Of a DNA stretch of 64,000 bases, positions 9,306 to 17,902 are shown one piece after another. Source of the stretch: Psychrobacter sp. JCM 18902 (GTDB lineage Bacteria > Pseudomonadota > Gammaproteobacteria > Pseudomonadales > Moraxellaceae); assembly GCF_904846615.1 (NCBI RefSeq), contig NZ_CAJHBK010000001.1, forward strand, positions 2,852,001 to 2,916,000. Reading direction: 5' to 3'. The translations under genes were made by a program, and so were the position numbers. Within the stretch, counting starts at the first letter, position 1; the number at the start of each line of letters is the position of its first letter. The notes beneath the pieces were generated by a model, which was not told the origin of the DNA, made no database searches, and was given only the letters and a program-made list of their open reading frames with translations.

Positions 9306-9471
9306 GGGCAGTATTTTGCTTTAATTAATCCTAATATTGACAAAATAGCACGTAAGTATCAGTCATAACACACCTACTAGGCGCAAAATTTGTTAAACTA
9401 GCAGGTACATCCGCCTGATAAACGCTGTGTTCATCAGGGGTGGTTAAAGAATACCGGCGAGGAGTAGATGC

Positions 9472-11694
9472 ATGGCCGAGCGTGCCGCCAAGCAGTTAGA
9501 ACTGAATAAATCTGAATTACCCAATTCCATTACTGAAGTGATTGCCACCTTAAACCGAGCTGGGTTTGATGCCTATATCGTCGGTGGCGGCGTGCGTGAT
9601 ACCTTATTGGGTTTACGTCCAAAAGACTTTGACGCTGTCACTGATGCCAAGCCGCATGAGATCAAAGACGTCTTTGGCAAGCGCTGCCGCATTATCGGTC
9701 GCCGCTTTCAGTTGGCGCACGTGTATTCAGGCCGTGAGTTGATTGAGGTTGCTACCTTCCGTGGTCCACCAATCAATGATGCTAATACCAATCAAGACGG
9801 TATGATCCTGCGTGATAATGTTTGGGGTGATATCAAACAAGACTTCTCTCGTCGCGATTTCTCTATTAATGCGCTTTATTATCAACCACTTAAAGGTGTG
9901 GTTCATGATTTTTGCGGTGCGCTTGACGACATTGATAATAAAATCATTCGACTGCTCGGCCATGCGCCCGTGCGTATCGAAGAAGATCCAGTCCGTTTGT
10001 TGCGTGCTTTACGTTTCAAAGCCAAGCTCGGTTTTGAGTTTGATGACGAGTTAGCCGATCAGTTTCATGATGGCAACTGGGCATTGCTTGAGCAAATATC
10101 ACCGCATCGTCTCTATGATGAAACCCAGAAAATGTTTACCGGTGGTTATCTGGTGCCATTATTGCCGCTATTGTTTGAGTCAGGGGCGATTGATAGCTTA
10201 ATTATCTATCCACCATCTGAGCCGAGTGCACTGGTCAATCAAGTCGCTATTAATACCGACAAACGTATTGCTGCTGGCAAAAGCATCAATCCGGCGTTCT
10301 TTTATGCCGCGCTATTATGGGAAAACTATCTGCATCAGTTGGCAAAAGCCAAGAAGCGCAATATGCCGTTTGCTGAAGCGCAAATGCACGCCGCTGGTAA
10401 AGTGATTGATCGTCAACGTATCAAGACCGCGATTCCTAAATTTGCAGAGCAGTTTATCCGTGATATCTGGATACTGCAGCCAAGACTTGCAGCCCCGCGT
10501 AGCAAACAAATCGTCCAACTCTCTGAGCATCCACGTTTTCGCGCAGGTTTTGACTTTTTATTATTGCGTGAGCAATGCGGTGATGCTGAGCATCCGTTAT
10601 CAGAGTCGACCAATGGTATGGGCGATTGGTGGCAGACCTATCAGACATTGTCTGAACGAGAGCAGCAGCAAGCCATTGATGATTTTGATGAAAATATTCG
10701 TCGCGGTGCCTATAAAAAAGGCCAACAAGCGCAGCGTAGCCGTGGGCGTAATCATCAAAATTCAGAGTCAAATAGCATCGATCACTCAATATCTCATCAA
10801 AAAAATACCAAGCACAGCAAAGCCAATGATACTGCTGAGCAGGGTAGGAATGATAAGAATATGGTAAATGACCCGTCAAATATTCCAGCACGTCGTCGCC
10901 GCGCTGTCAGTCAATCAGCCTCTGTTAAGCAATCTGGTGGCAATAACAACAAGCACTATGAATCGCAGCAAGTAAGTCAAGACAGCCATGAGCTTGCTCA
11001 GTTACGACAGCTATCCCTTGCCAATAGCAGTAACCAAGCGGCAAATAAACGCCATCATTCCAAGCCTGCACCACTTTTTGTAATTGAGCACGAAAAAGTC
11101 GTGCCGCCATTGCAGAAGCAGCTATCAAATGGTGATAAACCTGATAGTCGTCAAGGGGCGGCGCAGAAAAAACCTGCCCATAAGAGTGTATTAACTGAGA
11201 AAGCGCTAAAAAATCAGGATGTCAGTTCTGATGCTAACTCTTATAGTAAGGCTGACAGTAAGCCTGATCGCTCAAATCAAGCTCAGCAGCCAAAAGCAAC
11301 ACAGTCAAAGGTTACGCCTTCATCTGTGGCTCGTTCGGTAGCAAGATCGCCTGCGCTCGTCAGTATGAATAACGAGCCGATACCTCATAAGCGTCGCCGT
11401 CGTCAGCCGAGTGTAGAGAGTATAAATCTTGCTAGTAACACAGAGATGCAAGTAACGACTAACAACGATGTTAAAGCTGCAGCAAAGTATGCAAAAAAAG
11501 CACCTAAGCCAGCAGCCCAGCCTACTGATAAAACAGAGATTCCGGCTAAAAAACCAGCCAAAACGACAGAAGCAAAGTCTGCTAAAACCAGCCAAGCTGC
11601 TAACGGCAATGTTGGTATGAGTAGTGTAAATGACAATAAAGGCCCTATCCCATCGAAACGTCGCCGTCGCCAACCTAGTACTGACAATGTCTAA
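9472..11694 (+). CDS. pcnB: Poly(A) polymerase I with a long basic tail
   Basis: PcnB adds 3' poly(A) tails to RNAs and so marks them for decay. Residues 1-420 are the enzyme: IVGGGVRDTLLGL (36-48) and the catalytic KDFDAV (Asp52, Asp54), then FSRRDFSINAL with the third acidic residue, and the RNA-binding helical domain. From about 420 to 740 the protein is low-complexity, rich in Ser, Asn, Gln, Lys and Arg, and holds two copies of PIPxKRRRRQPS (residues 636 and 725) plus an RRRRAVSQ stretch. E. coli PcnB is about 465 residues with a shorter basic end, so this tail is unusually long. GAGGAG precedes the chosen ATG at 9472; an ATG four bases earlier is out of frame. It starts the pcnB-folK-panB-panC-rapZ-darP run. 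Confidence 0.92.
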   Translation: MAERAAKQLELNKSELPNSITEVIATLNRAGFDAYIVGGGVRDTLLGLRPKDFDAVTDAKPHEIKDVFGKRCRIIGRRFQLAHVYSGRELIEVATFRGPPINDANTNQDGMILRDNVWGDIKQDFSRRDFSINALYYQPLKGVVHDFCGALDDIDNKIIRLLGHAPVRIEEDPVRLLRALRFKAKLGFEFDDELADQFHDGNWALLEQISPHRLYDETQKMFTGGYLVPLLPLLFESGAIDSLIIYPPSEPSALVNQVAINTDKRIAAGKSINPAFFYAALLWENYLHQLAKAKKRNMPFAEAQMHAAGKVIDRQRIKTAIPKFAEQFIRDIWILQPRLAAPRSKQIVQLSEHPRFRAGFDFLLLREQCGDAEHPLSESTNGMGDWWQTYQTLSEREQQQAIDDFDENIRRGAYKKGQQAQRSRGRNHQNSESNSIDHSISHQKNTKHSKANDTAEQGRNDKNMVNDPSNIPARRRRAVSQSASVKQSGGNNNKHYESQQVSQDSHELAQLRQLSLANSSNQAANKRHHSKPAPLFVIEHEKVVPPLQKQLSNGDKPDSRQGAAQKKPAHKSVLTEKALKNQDVSSDANSYSKADSKPDRSNQAQQPKATQSKVTPSSVARSVARSPALVSMNNEPIPHKRRRRQPSVESINLASNTEMQVTTNNDVKAAAKYAKKAPKPAAQPTDKTEIPAKKPAKTTEAKSAKTSQAANGNVGMSSVNDNKGPIPSKRRRRQPSTDNV

Positions 11695-12208
11695 TATTAC
11701 TAATGATGCGGGCAACGCGAATTGGGTAACCTGCTACGTAGGTTTGGGTAGCAATTTGTCTAACGACTTGGGTTCACCAGTAGAACATTTGCAGCAGGCA
11801 ATCGCAGCGATGCAAGAGCATAAGCAAATACGTGCGGTTCGTGTTTCTTCGTTTTATGCTTCAGCGCCTATGGGACCGCAAGATCAGCCTGATTTTGTTA
11901 ATGCCGTCGCTGAGTTTGAGACGATATTGCCGCCTTTTGAGTTGCTTGCTTACTGTCAACAGTTAGAAAAAGAGGCTAAGCGTGCACGAATACGGCGTTG
12001 GGGTGAGCGTAGTTTGGATGTCGATATTTTGTTATACGGTGAGGCGCAAATCACTGAGCCACAATTAACCGTACCGCACGCTGGATTGTTTGAGCGTAAT
12101 TTTGTCTTATTACCACTGCGAGAGTTAGCTCCAGCGCTTATCATTGCTAGCAAGTCGATAGATGACTATCCGCCTAGCAAAGATTGGACAGGCTTAAAAT
12201 TACTGTAG
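11687..12208 (+). CDS. folK: 7,8-dihydro-6-hydroxymethylpterin pyrophosphokinase
   Basis: HPPK transfers pyrophosphate from ATP to 6-hydroxymethyl-dihydropterin in folate synthesis. The chosen start (MSNITNDAG, 11687) gives 173 residues, close to the family's 160-170, and overlaps the end of pcnB by eight bases. A longer frame from 11630 only reads pcnB sequence. Seen: VGLGSNL, SFYASAPMGPQDQPDFVNAV, and the ATP/metal motif RWGERSLDVDILLYG with its two Asp ligands, then the VPHAGLFERNFVLLPL pterin-side segment. The pcnB-folK-panB-panC order is the same in E. coli, which supports the assignment. Confidence 0.93.
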   Translation: MSNITNDAGNANWVTCYVGLGSNLSNDLGSPVEHLQQAIAAMQEHKQIRAVRVSSFYASAPMGPQDQPDFVNAVAEFETILPPFELLAYCQQLEKEAKRARIRRWGERSLDVDILLYGEAQITEPQLTVPHAGLFERNFVLLPLRELAPALIIASKSIDDYPPSKDWTGLKLL

Positions 12209-12220
12209 CCAATCTACTAT

Positions 12221-12262
12221 AAAAGAGTGAAAACGCTTACCTCTTTTAAGGTGAATCACCTA
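12221..12262 (+). other. Weak hairpins between folK and panB
   Basis: AAAAGAG and CTCTTTT form a short stem around a 13-base loop, followed directly by the palindrome AGGTGAATCACCT. There is no T run, so this is at most an attenuator or a partial terminator ahead of panB. Confidence 0.3.
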
Positions 12263-12338
12263 TAACAAACGATTGCTAAAAGTTTTGATCACAATCAGAA
12301 TAATAGCTAGAGACAGCTAAAGGTTAATCGAGGATCAT

Positions 12339-13139
12339 ATGACGACGTTATCTACTTTAAAAAAATTCAAAAAAGACGGCACCAAGTTCACTTGCTTAAC
12401 GTGCTATGACTCGATGTTTGCACGAATGATGGAAAAAGCAGAGATTGATACCATTTTAATCGGTGACAGTTTGGGCATGGTGGTGCAGGGTCATGACTCA
12501 ACGTTACCCGTGACTGTCAATGACATGGCTTACCATACGGCCAATATTGCCCGTAGCAATAAACACGCGCTGATTTTGGCTGACTTGCCGTTTATGAGCT
12601 ATGTAACCCTGCCAGAAGCGGTTGCCAATAGTCGCCAGCTGATGCAGGCGGGCGCGCATGTGATTAAGATTGAAGGCGGTAGTGAGCTTTGCGATTTAAT
12701 CACGACTTTGGCGCAAGCAGGGACGCCTACTTGTGTGCATTTAGGATTAACACCGCAATCAGTCAATGTGTTTGGTGGTTATAAAATCCAAGGTCGTGGT
12801 GACGAAGCGGCTGATAAATTGCTTGCTGATGCGAAAGCAGTCGTTGCGGCAGGTGCTGCGCTGCTAGTGTTGGAGTGCGTACCTGCTGAGCTTGCAAAAG
12901 TAGTGACGGAAGCCGTCGCAGTACCAGTTATTGGGATTGGTGCTGGTGCAGATACGGATGGTCAAGTGTTGGTCATGCATGACATGCTAGGTATGACGCA
13001 CGGCCGTGTCCCGCGCTTTATTCATGACTTTTTGACCGATAAGCGTAATAGCGCGCACAGTATCGAAGGCGCATTTGCCCTTTACCAGCAGTCAGTACGT
13101 AAAGGCAGTTTTCCAACCGAGCAGCACCAGTTTAGCTAA
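12339..13139 (+). CDS. panB: 3-methyl-2-oxobutanoate hydroxymethyltransferase
   Basis: PanB adds a hydroxymethyl group from methylene-tetrahydrofolate to ketoisovalerate, the first committed step to pantothenate and coenzyme A. The 266 residues match the family length. Seen: CYDSMFARMMEKAEID, the metal Asp43 in LIGDSLGMVVQGHDSTLPV, the ketoacid site AHVIKIEGG, HLGLTPQSVN and the PVIGIGAGADTDGQVLV loop. GAGGATC precedes the ATG by a good distance. It sits 41 bases before panC, as in most proteobacteria, so the pair is probably one transcript. Confidence 0.96.
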   Translation: MTTLSTLKKFKKDGTKFTCLTCYDSMFARMMEKAEIDTILIGDSLGMVVQGHDSTLPVTVNDMAYHTANIARSNKHALILADLPFMSYVTLPEAVANSRQLMQAGAHVIKIEGGSELCDLITTLAQAGTPTCVHLGLTPQSVNVFGGYKIQGRGDEAADKLLADAKAVVAAGAALLVLECVPAELAKVVTEAVAVPVIGIGAGADTDGQVLVMHDMLGMTHGRVPRFIHDFLTDKRNSAHSIEGAFALYQQSVRKGSFPTEQHQFS

Positions 13140-13180
13140 TATTTTAGTTTTTACGATTATCAGTAGAAGAATAGTTAACC

Positions 13181-14089
13181 ATGCCAATCATTCATCATCA
13201 TATCTCCGCATTGCGTACGGCTTTACAGTCTTATCGTGGACAAAAAAATGACAATCAAGATGGCCCACAGCGTATCGCTTTAGTGCCAACGATGGGCAAT
13301 CTGCATGCCGGTCATCTTGAATTAGTAAAAATAGCCAAGCAACATGCTGATATCGTGGTGGTTAGTATTTTTGTCAACCCTACTCAATTTGGCGAGGGAG
13401 AGGATTTTGATAGTTATCCTCGCACGCTTGATGAGGATGTCGCAAAGCTAGCAACGGTCGATACTGATTATGTGTTTGCGCCCAGTATTGAAGAGATGTA
13501 CCCAGTCTTACCGCCACCGACCTCCGTTCTTGCAGGTGCTATTACCACTCAATTATGTGGTCAATCACGCCCTGGGCATTTTGACGGTGTTGGTATTGTT
13601 GTCTCTAAACTGTTCAATATCGTACAACCGGATATGGCTGTTTTTGGACAAAAAGATTATCAGCAATTAGCGATTATTAAGCAATTGGTACGTGATTTAA
13701 GTTATCCCATTGAAATTATAGGGGCACCTATTGTCCGCGCTGCAGATGGTTTGGCGCTCTCATCGCGTAACCAATATTTAAGTGCTACTGAGCGTGAGGC
13801 AGCACCTGTCATCCATCAAGCGCTACAATATTTAGCAAAGCAGTTAGAGAGAGGCGAACAGAGCCAACAAGCCGTTCAGTCGTTGCTAGCAGAAACGGAT
13901 CAGCGTATTACGGATGCTGGCTTCATTATTGATTATTTAGACATTAAAACCGATACGCTAGAGTCTCTCACTAATGATACTGTAACTTTTAATGCAGAAA
14001 ATGAGAATTTGATGATTCTAGTCGCTGCTTGGCTAGGACGTGCACGTTTGTTAGACAATCAATTGGTGACGGTGGATCAATCGTTGTGA
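13181..14089 (+). CDS. panC: Pantothenate synthetase
   Basis: PanC joins pantoate and beta-alanine using ATP, giving pantothenate via a pantoyl-adenylate. The 302 residues include an N-terminal nucleotidyltransferase domain with the HIGH-type GNLHAGHLELV, NPTQFGEGEDFDSYPRT, the pantoate site GHFDGVGIVVSKLFNIVQPD, VFGQKDYQQL and the KMSKS-like ALSSRNQYLS. A spacer of Gln- and Glu-rich residues follows near 220-235, then the small C-terminal domain. It is slightly longer than the 280-residue average. It follows panB directly and precedes rapZ by 42 bases. Confidence 0.95.
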   Translation: MPIIHHHISALRTALQSYRGQKNDNQDGPQRIALVPTMGNLHAGHLELVKIAKQHADIVVVSIFVNPTQFGEGEDFDSYPRTLDEDVAKLATVDTDYVFAPSIEEMYPVLPPPTSVLAGAITTQLCGQSRPGHFDGVGIVVSKLFNIVQPDMAVFGQKDYQQLAIIKQLVRDLSYPIEIIGAPIVRAADGLALSSRNQYLSATEREAAPVIHQALQYLAKQLERGEQSQQAVQSLLAETDQRITDAGFIIDYLDIKTDTLESLTNDTVTFNAENENLMILVAAWLGRARLLDNQLVTVDQSL

Positions 14090-14131
14090 CATAGTAATTT
14101 GCAGGATGCAATGGACTAGAATGGGTGAATC

Positions 14132-15097
14132 ATGGATGTGAGTCAGGGTGAAAATAACAGTCAATCTGAGCAGGCAGCGTGTAAAATAGCAACCGATAAG
14201 CTCAGTATCCTAGTGGTATCAGGGCGTTCAGGCTCAGGTAAAACCTCAGTATTGAATATCTTAGAAGATTTAGGATATTATTCTATTGATAACTTACCGT
14301 TATCCTTATTGCCGGATGCTGCGCATAAATTGGTCAATGAAAGTGGGATTCGTCGTATTGCGCTTGGTGTTGATATTCGAACACCGCGAGCGGATCTATC
14401 CAACTTTGCAGAGATGCATGCATCCCTAAAAAAAACATATGGGGCGCATGCGGTCAAAGTAGTGTACGTGACCGCGCAAGAAAGTACCTTGATAGCACGT
14501 TTTAATGCGACACGCCGCGTACATCCGCTGATGTCACAGGATATCGATAGTGACAATGCTAAGCACATTGCTTTTAATCTACCTGCCGCGATTAAAAAAG
14601 AAGTGGAGCTGTTAGAGCCTATCGCAGGTCATGCCGATATCAGAATTGATACCAGCAATTTGAATATTCATCAATTGAAAGACAGCTTGCGTGAACATGT
14701 CGGCGTGGACAATCAGATTGTGATTAATCTGCTGTCTTTTGGCTTTAAATATGGCAGTCCTATTGATGCAGATTTTGTCTTTGATGTGAGAATTTTGCCG
14801 AATCCGCATTGGAATCCTGAATTGCGTACTTCGACAGGTCTAGACACGGAAGTTGCCGCATTCTTTGCCGACTATCCAGAAGTGGCTGAGATGACTGATG
14901 ATATAGATAAGTTTTTAACCCGTTGGTTGCCCGAATTTTTACACAATAACCGCCATACAGTGACAGTGGCTATTGGCTGTACTGGTGGTAAGCATCGTTC
15001 AGTATTCATCACCGATAATTTACAACGTCGTCTTGCCGATGTTATGCCGCAAAGTATAAAAGTGCTGGCGAAACATCGTGAAAAAAATCGTTGGTAG
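14132..15097 (+). CDS. rapZ: RNase adapter protein RapZ
   Basis: RapZ is a P-loop protein that in enterics binds the sRNA GlmZ and hands it to RNase E, tuning amino-sugar synthesis; in other bacteria the role is less clear. Seen: Walker A GRSGSGKT (31-38), the GYYSIDNLPLSLLPD segment, and the C-terminal RNA/metabolite-binding half with FKYGSPIDADFVFDVR, LPNPHW and AIGCTGGKHRSVFI. At 321 residues it is about 35 longer than E. coli RapZ, mostly from an N-terminal extension of about 22 residues, so a start inside the extension is possible. No rpoN or ptsN genes are nearby, unlike in enterics. It follows panC. Confidence 0.92.
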   Translation: MDVSQGENNSQSEQAACKIATDKLSILVVSGRSGSGKTSVLNILEDLGYYSIDNLPLSLLPDAAHKLVNESGIRRIALGVDIRTPRADLSNFAEMHASLKKTYGAHAVKVVYVTAQESTLIARFNATRRVHPLMSQDIDSDNAKHIAFNLPAAIKKEVELLEPIAGHADIRIDTSNLNIHQLKDSLREHVGVDNQIVINLLSFGFKYGSPIDADFVFDVRILPNPHWNPELRTSTGLDTEVAAFFADYPEVAEMTDDIDKFLTRWLPEFLHNNRHTVTVAIGCTGGKHRSVFITDNLQRRLADVMPQSIKVLAKHREKNRW

Positions 15098-15112
15098 TTA
15101 TTGGTAAACACT

Positions 15113-15161
15113 GGGGCATATCTTCATTTTTATGACTATTCCTAAAATGAGGACATGCCCC
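15113..15161. repeat. 49-bp imperfect palindrome with GTCCTCA/TGAGGAC arm
   Basis: The left arm GGGGCATATCTTCATTTT pairs with the right arm AAAATGAGGACATGCCCC around a 13-base loop. It lies between rapZ and darP and may form an RNA hairpin. The right-arm core ATGAGGACA recurs at 21393-21401 and in nearly the same form near 62592-62605, so this looks like a member of a small palindromic repeat family and not a dedicated terminator. Confidence 0.6.
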
Positions 15162-15197
15162 TGTTAATTTTATTATTTATTATTTTGGAAAGCTTTT

Positions 15198-15716
15198 ATG
15201 ATTGACTGGAAAGAACAGGATATGCGCGTCTCGCGCACTGAACTCAAAAAAGCCCATGAGCGCTTGCAGAAGTTGTCGATACCACTTGCCAGCTTATCGA
15301 AAAAGCAACTCAAAAATCTGCCAGCCAGTGACTATTTTATGGCAGAACTCATGGCATTGGCCGATATCACCAGCGCTAATGCTCGTATTCGCCAAACCAA
15401 GCGCGTTGGTAAGCTGATTAGTGAAGAAAACCGCCACGAATTGGTAAAAGCATTATTTGATGCGTTTTTCCCTAAAGAACAGGTCTCAAAAATAGAAAGT
15501 TGGTTTGAGCGTTTAAATATTAATGATGAAGGGACGCTTAAGCAGTTCGTTAAACAATACCAAGCATCTGAACAAAATAGTATGTATCAATTACTGTTAT
15601 GGATTGAGTACGCCAAACATACCCAAGATGATGAGCTGATGGCAGAGTCTAAAGCAGACTTAGCCAGTTATATTCGTGAAGTCACTATTTTGTCGCAATT
15701 GAAAAAAGAAAAATAA
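15198..15716 (+). CDS. darP: Ribosome-associated protein DarP (YjgA, DUF615)
   Basis: DarP binds late 50S ribosomal subunit precursors in E. coli and promotes their maturation. This 172-residue protein matches the DUF615 family along its length: basic N-terminal half with RVSRTELKKAHERLQKL, LSKKQLKNLP, the ITSANARIRQTKRVGKLI helix, then an acidic C-terminal bundle. GGAAAG precedes the ATG. It is the last gene of the pcnB run, closed by a strong terminator. In other bacteria the gene is often next to pmbA; here it follows rapZ. Confidence 0.92.
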   Translation: MIDWKEQDMRVSRTELKKAHERLQKLSIPLASLSKKQLKNLPASDYFMAELMALADITSANARIRQTKRVGKLISEENRHELVKALFDAFFPKEQVSKIESWFERLNINDEGTLKQFVKQYQASEQNSMYQLLLWIEYAKHTQDDELMAESKADLASYIREVTILSQLKKEK

Positions 15717-15793
15717 TAAGATGATAGCGACTAAGTAACTTTGACCACTATTTATACAATATCTCCACTTATAAATTAATGTAGTCTGCAAAT

Positions 15794-15827
15794 AAAAAAA
15801 GCCAATCATCAAGTGATTGGCTTTTTT
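15794..15827. terminator. Bidirectional terminator, darP/dsbA
   Basis: Stem AAAAAGCCAATCA / TGATTGGCTTTTT with a five-base loop, lying between the convergent darP and dsbA genes. T runs follow the stem on both strands. Confidence 0.9.
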
Positions 15828-15917
15828 ATGGGTAAGAGCATTTAGGTACAAATGACACTTGTGGATAAATGCTAGTCCCTAGTTTATAACGGTACCTAAT
15901 TTATATTAGTACTTAAC

Positions 15918-16538
15918 CTATTTCTTTTCAGCACGCACTTTGTCAACCAAATAGTCAACGACTTTAGGTACAGTAGCACTTTCACCAGTTACAACGTATT
16001 TGCCTTGCACGACGACTGCTGGCACACCAGAGAGCTGATAACGCTTAGCGCCTGCTTGTGAACGACCAATTTTCGTACCAACGGCGAATGAATTATAAAG
16101 GCTGTTGAATTTCTTCTCATTAACGCCTTTCGATGCATACCATTTACTTAATGATGATTGGTCAAAGATTTTCTTACCATCTTTGTGAATGGCATCAAAT
16201 AGCGCGTCATGAGTCTTGTCTTCAAACCCTAGCAGCTGAGCGGCATAGAAACCACGAGCGTTGGCTTCCCAGACAGGGTTAAGCGCTGCTGGCGTTTTGA
16301 AAAAGGCAACGTCTTTGTCTTTGTTTTTAGCCCATTTTTCCATATGTGGGTTAAGAACGTTACAATGCGGGCAACCATACCAAAAAAACTCACGAACAAT
16401 GATAGCATCACCGCTGATTTTTTCTGGATTGTCTAGCACGCGATAGTCTTTTCCGGCGACATAGTCGGCAGCTTGTGCGCCCATAGTGGCAAGTCCAATG
16501 GCCATGGCCAGACCAGTCAATGTGATGACACGTTTCAT
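15918..16538 (-). CDS. dsbA: Periplasmic thiol:disulfide interchange protein DsbA
   Basis: DsbA introduces disulfide bonds into exported proteins and is re-oxidised by DsbB. The 206-residue precursor has a signal peptide cut after about residue 23 (AQA), the thioredoxin-fold active site CPHC at 56-59 in FFWYGCPHCN, an inserted helical domain, and the cis-proline loop SGVPAVVV. Length and motifs are those of the gammaproteobacterial DsbA group. AAGGATAAAG precedes the ATG. It stands alone on the minus strand. The neighbouring secreted proteins with paired Cys could be substrates, but that is only a guess. Confidence 0.94.
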   Translation of the reverse strand: MKRVITLTGLAMAIGLATMGAQAADYVAGKDYRVLDNPEKISGDAIIVREFFWYGCPHCNVLNPHMEKWAKNKDKDVAFFKTPAALNPVWEANARGFYAAQLLGFEDKTHDALFDAIHKDGKKIFDQSSLSKWYASKGVNEKKFNSLYNSFAVGTKIGRSQAGAKRYQLSGVPAVVVQGKYVVTGESATVPKVVDYLVDKVRAEKK

Positions 16539-16987
16539 ACTTTATCCTTGAGGTGTGAAAACTTAGGGTTTGTTGAGATGTTTTAGTATCGTATGGTTTT
16601 GGGTATAGCGCACAGGTTTTTAAAGTGCCCAAACGAGACAGCGTCGAGTATAATCGAACTATAGTGACGTATCGACTATAATAACGTAAAACATGGTCGC
16701 TTGTGAATCCGATTCTTAACTAATGGTTGTAAAGCTGTGAGCCATTATTTAAGGCTTATTTCACCGTGTTTTTTGGAATTTTTTTAGCGTTTTATTATTT
16801 AGGTTTCGGGCTGTTTGAGGCATCTATCCTCTAAAAAAACGGTACAGAAAGTATGAACGTTTGCTAAGAGTATTCACAATCGGTGACGATGTACTCACGA
16901 CAAAGCTGCCGCTCTCATGCTAATATTAGGTACATAATTGTGCACTGTATATGATTACAACGATAATGACAATAAAGGAAAAATGCA
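16539..16987. other. Divergent dsbA-ubiG intergenic region
   Basis: This 449-base gap must hold the promoters of both dsbA and ubiG. It is AT-rich and has no convincing ORF. Two near-identical TCGAgTATAAT and TCGAcTATAAT boxes lie at about 16643-16682; the second resembles an end of the 108-bp repeat found elsewhere (ATCGACTATA) and could be a remnant. I could not fix a -35/-10 pair with confidence. Confidence 0.4.
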
Positions 16988-17827
16988 ATGAGCTCAGCTC
17001 TATCTTCCTCGCCTTCTTTGAATGAGCAAGCAAACAGCAGTCTTGATGATACAACGGCTACCGCCATTAATGTAGATCCTAGCGAAGTCGACAAGTTTAA
17101 TAAGTTGGCAAGCGAATGGTGGAGCAAGACGGGTGCATTTGCGACTTTGCATGAAATAAATCCACTGCGTCTAAATTGGATAGAAGAAAACGTCAAGCGT
17201 AGTTATCAAAATGACAGTGCTGATACGGACATTCATAAAACGGCTGAAACCGGCTTGGCTGGAAAAAAAGTGCTCGATGTCGGCTGTGGCGGCGGTATAT
17301 TGTCAGAGTCTATGGCACGTCGCGGTGCGGATGTGACAGGGATTGATTTGGGTACCGAAAATCTGAAAGCGGCAGCGCTGCATGCAGAGCAAAGCGCTTT
17401 ACATGAGACGTTGCGCTATCAGCATATCCCAGTAGAAGAACTAACCAAAACTCATGCAGGTCAGTTCGATGTAGTGACTTGCATGGAGATGCTCGAACAT
17501 GTGCCTGACCCCAGCTCGATTGTGCAGGCGTGTTTTGAGTTATTGGCACCAGGCGGTGTTTGCGTGCTATCGACGATCAATCGAAACCCTAAATCATATC
17601 TATTTGCCATCGTTGGGGCAGAGTATGTATTGCGTTTGCTCGATCGCGGCACTCATGACTATGCCAAATTTATTACGCCAGCCGAGCTAGACAAAATGGC
17701 AATTGATGCTGGATTCACACGTCAAGATATCATTGGCTTGCATTATAATCCGCTGACCAAGCGCTATTGGTTAGCTCAAAATGTCGATGTCAATTACATG
17801 ATGGCAGTACACAAGCCACTGGCTTAA
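16988..17827 (+). CDS. ubiG: Ubiquinone biosynthesis O-methyltransferase
   Basis: UbiG carries out both O-methylations of ubiquinone synthesis using S-adenosylmethionine. The 279 residues hold a class I methyltransferase fold: FNKLASEWWSKTGAFATLHEINPLRLNWI is the family start, VLDVGCGGGILSESMARRGADVTGID is the SAM site (residues about 95-120), and VTCMEMLEHVPDP is the post-I motif. An extension of about 38 Ser/Asp-rich residues precedes the conserved start, so an internal start is conceivable, but AAAGGAAAAA lies before the chosen ATG. It heads a ubiG-mupP-yciK set that has the same order in Pseudomonas. Confidence 0.94.
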   Translation: MSSALSSSPSLNEQANSSLDDTTATAINVDPSEVDKFNKLASEWWSKTGAFATLHEINPLRLNWIEENVKRSYQNDSADTDIHKTAETGLAGKKVLDVGCGGGILSESMARRGADVTGIDLGTENLKAAALHAEQSALHETLRYQHIPVEELTKTHAGQFDVVTCMEMLEHVPDPSSIVQACFELLAPGGVCVLSTINRNPKSYLFAIVGAEYVLRLLDRGTHDYAKFITPAELDKMAIDAGFTRQDIIGLHYNPLTKRYWLAQNVDVNYMMAVHKPLA

Positions 17828-17902
17828 GCTGAATGCCGTATTTGGTTGTTTTCATGCCATCCTATTTCACTCAACACCTTATCTATATTAAGAGCATTCA
17901 CT

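Noticed and set aside
10454..10891. Long antisense frames within pcnB
   Set aside because: They are shadows of the coding strand with no start signal or family match.
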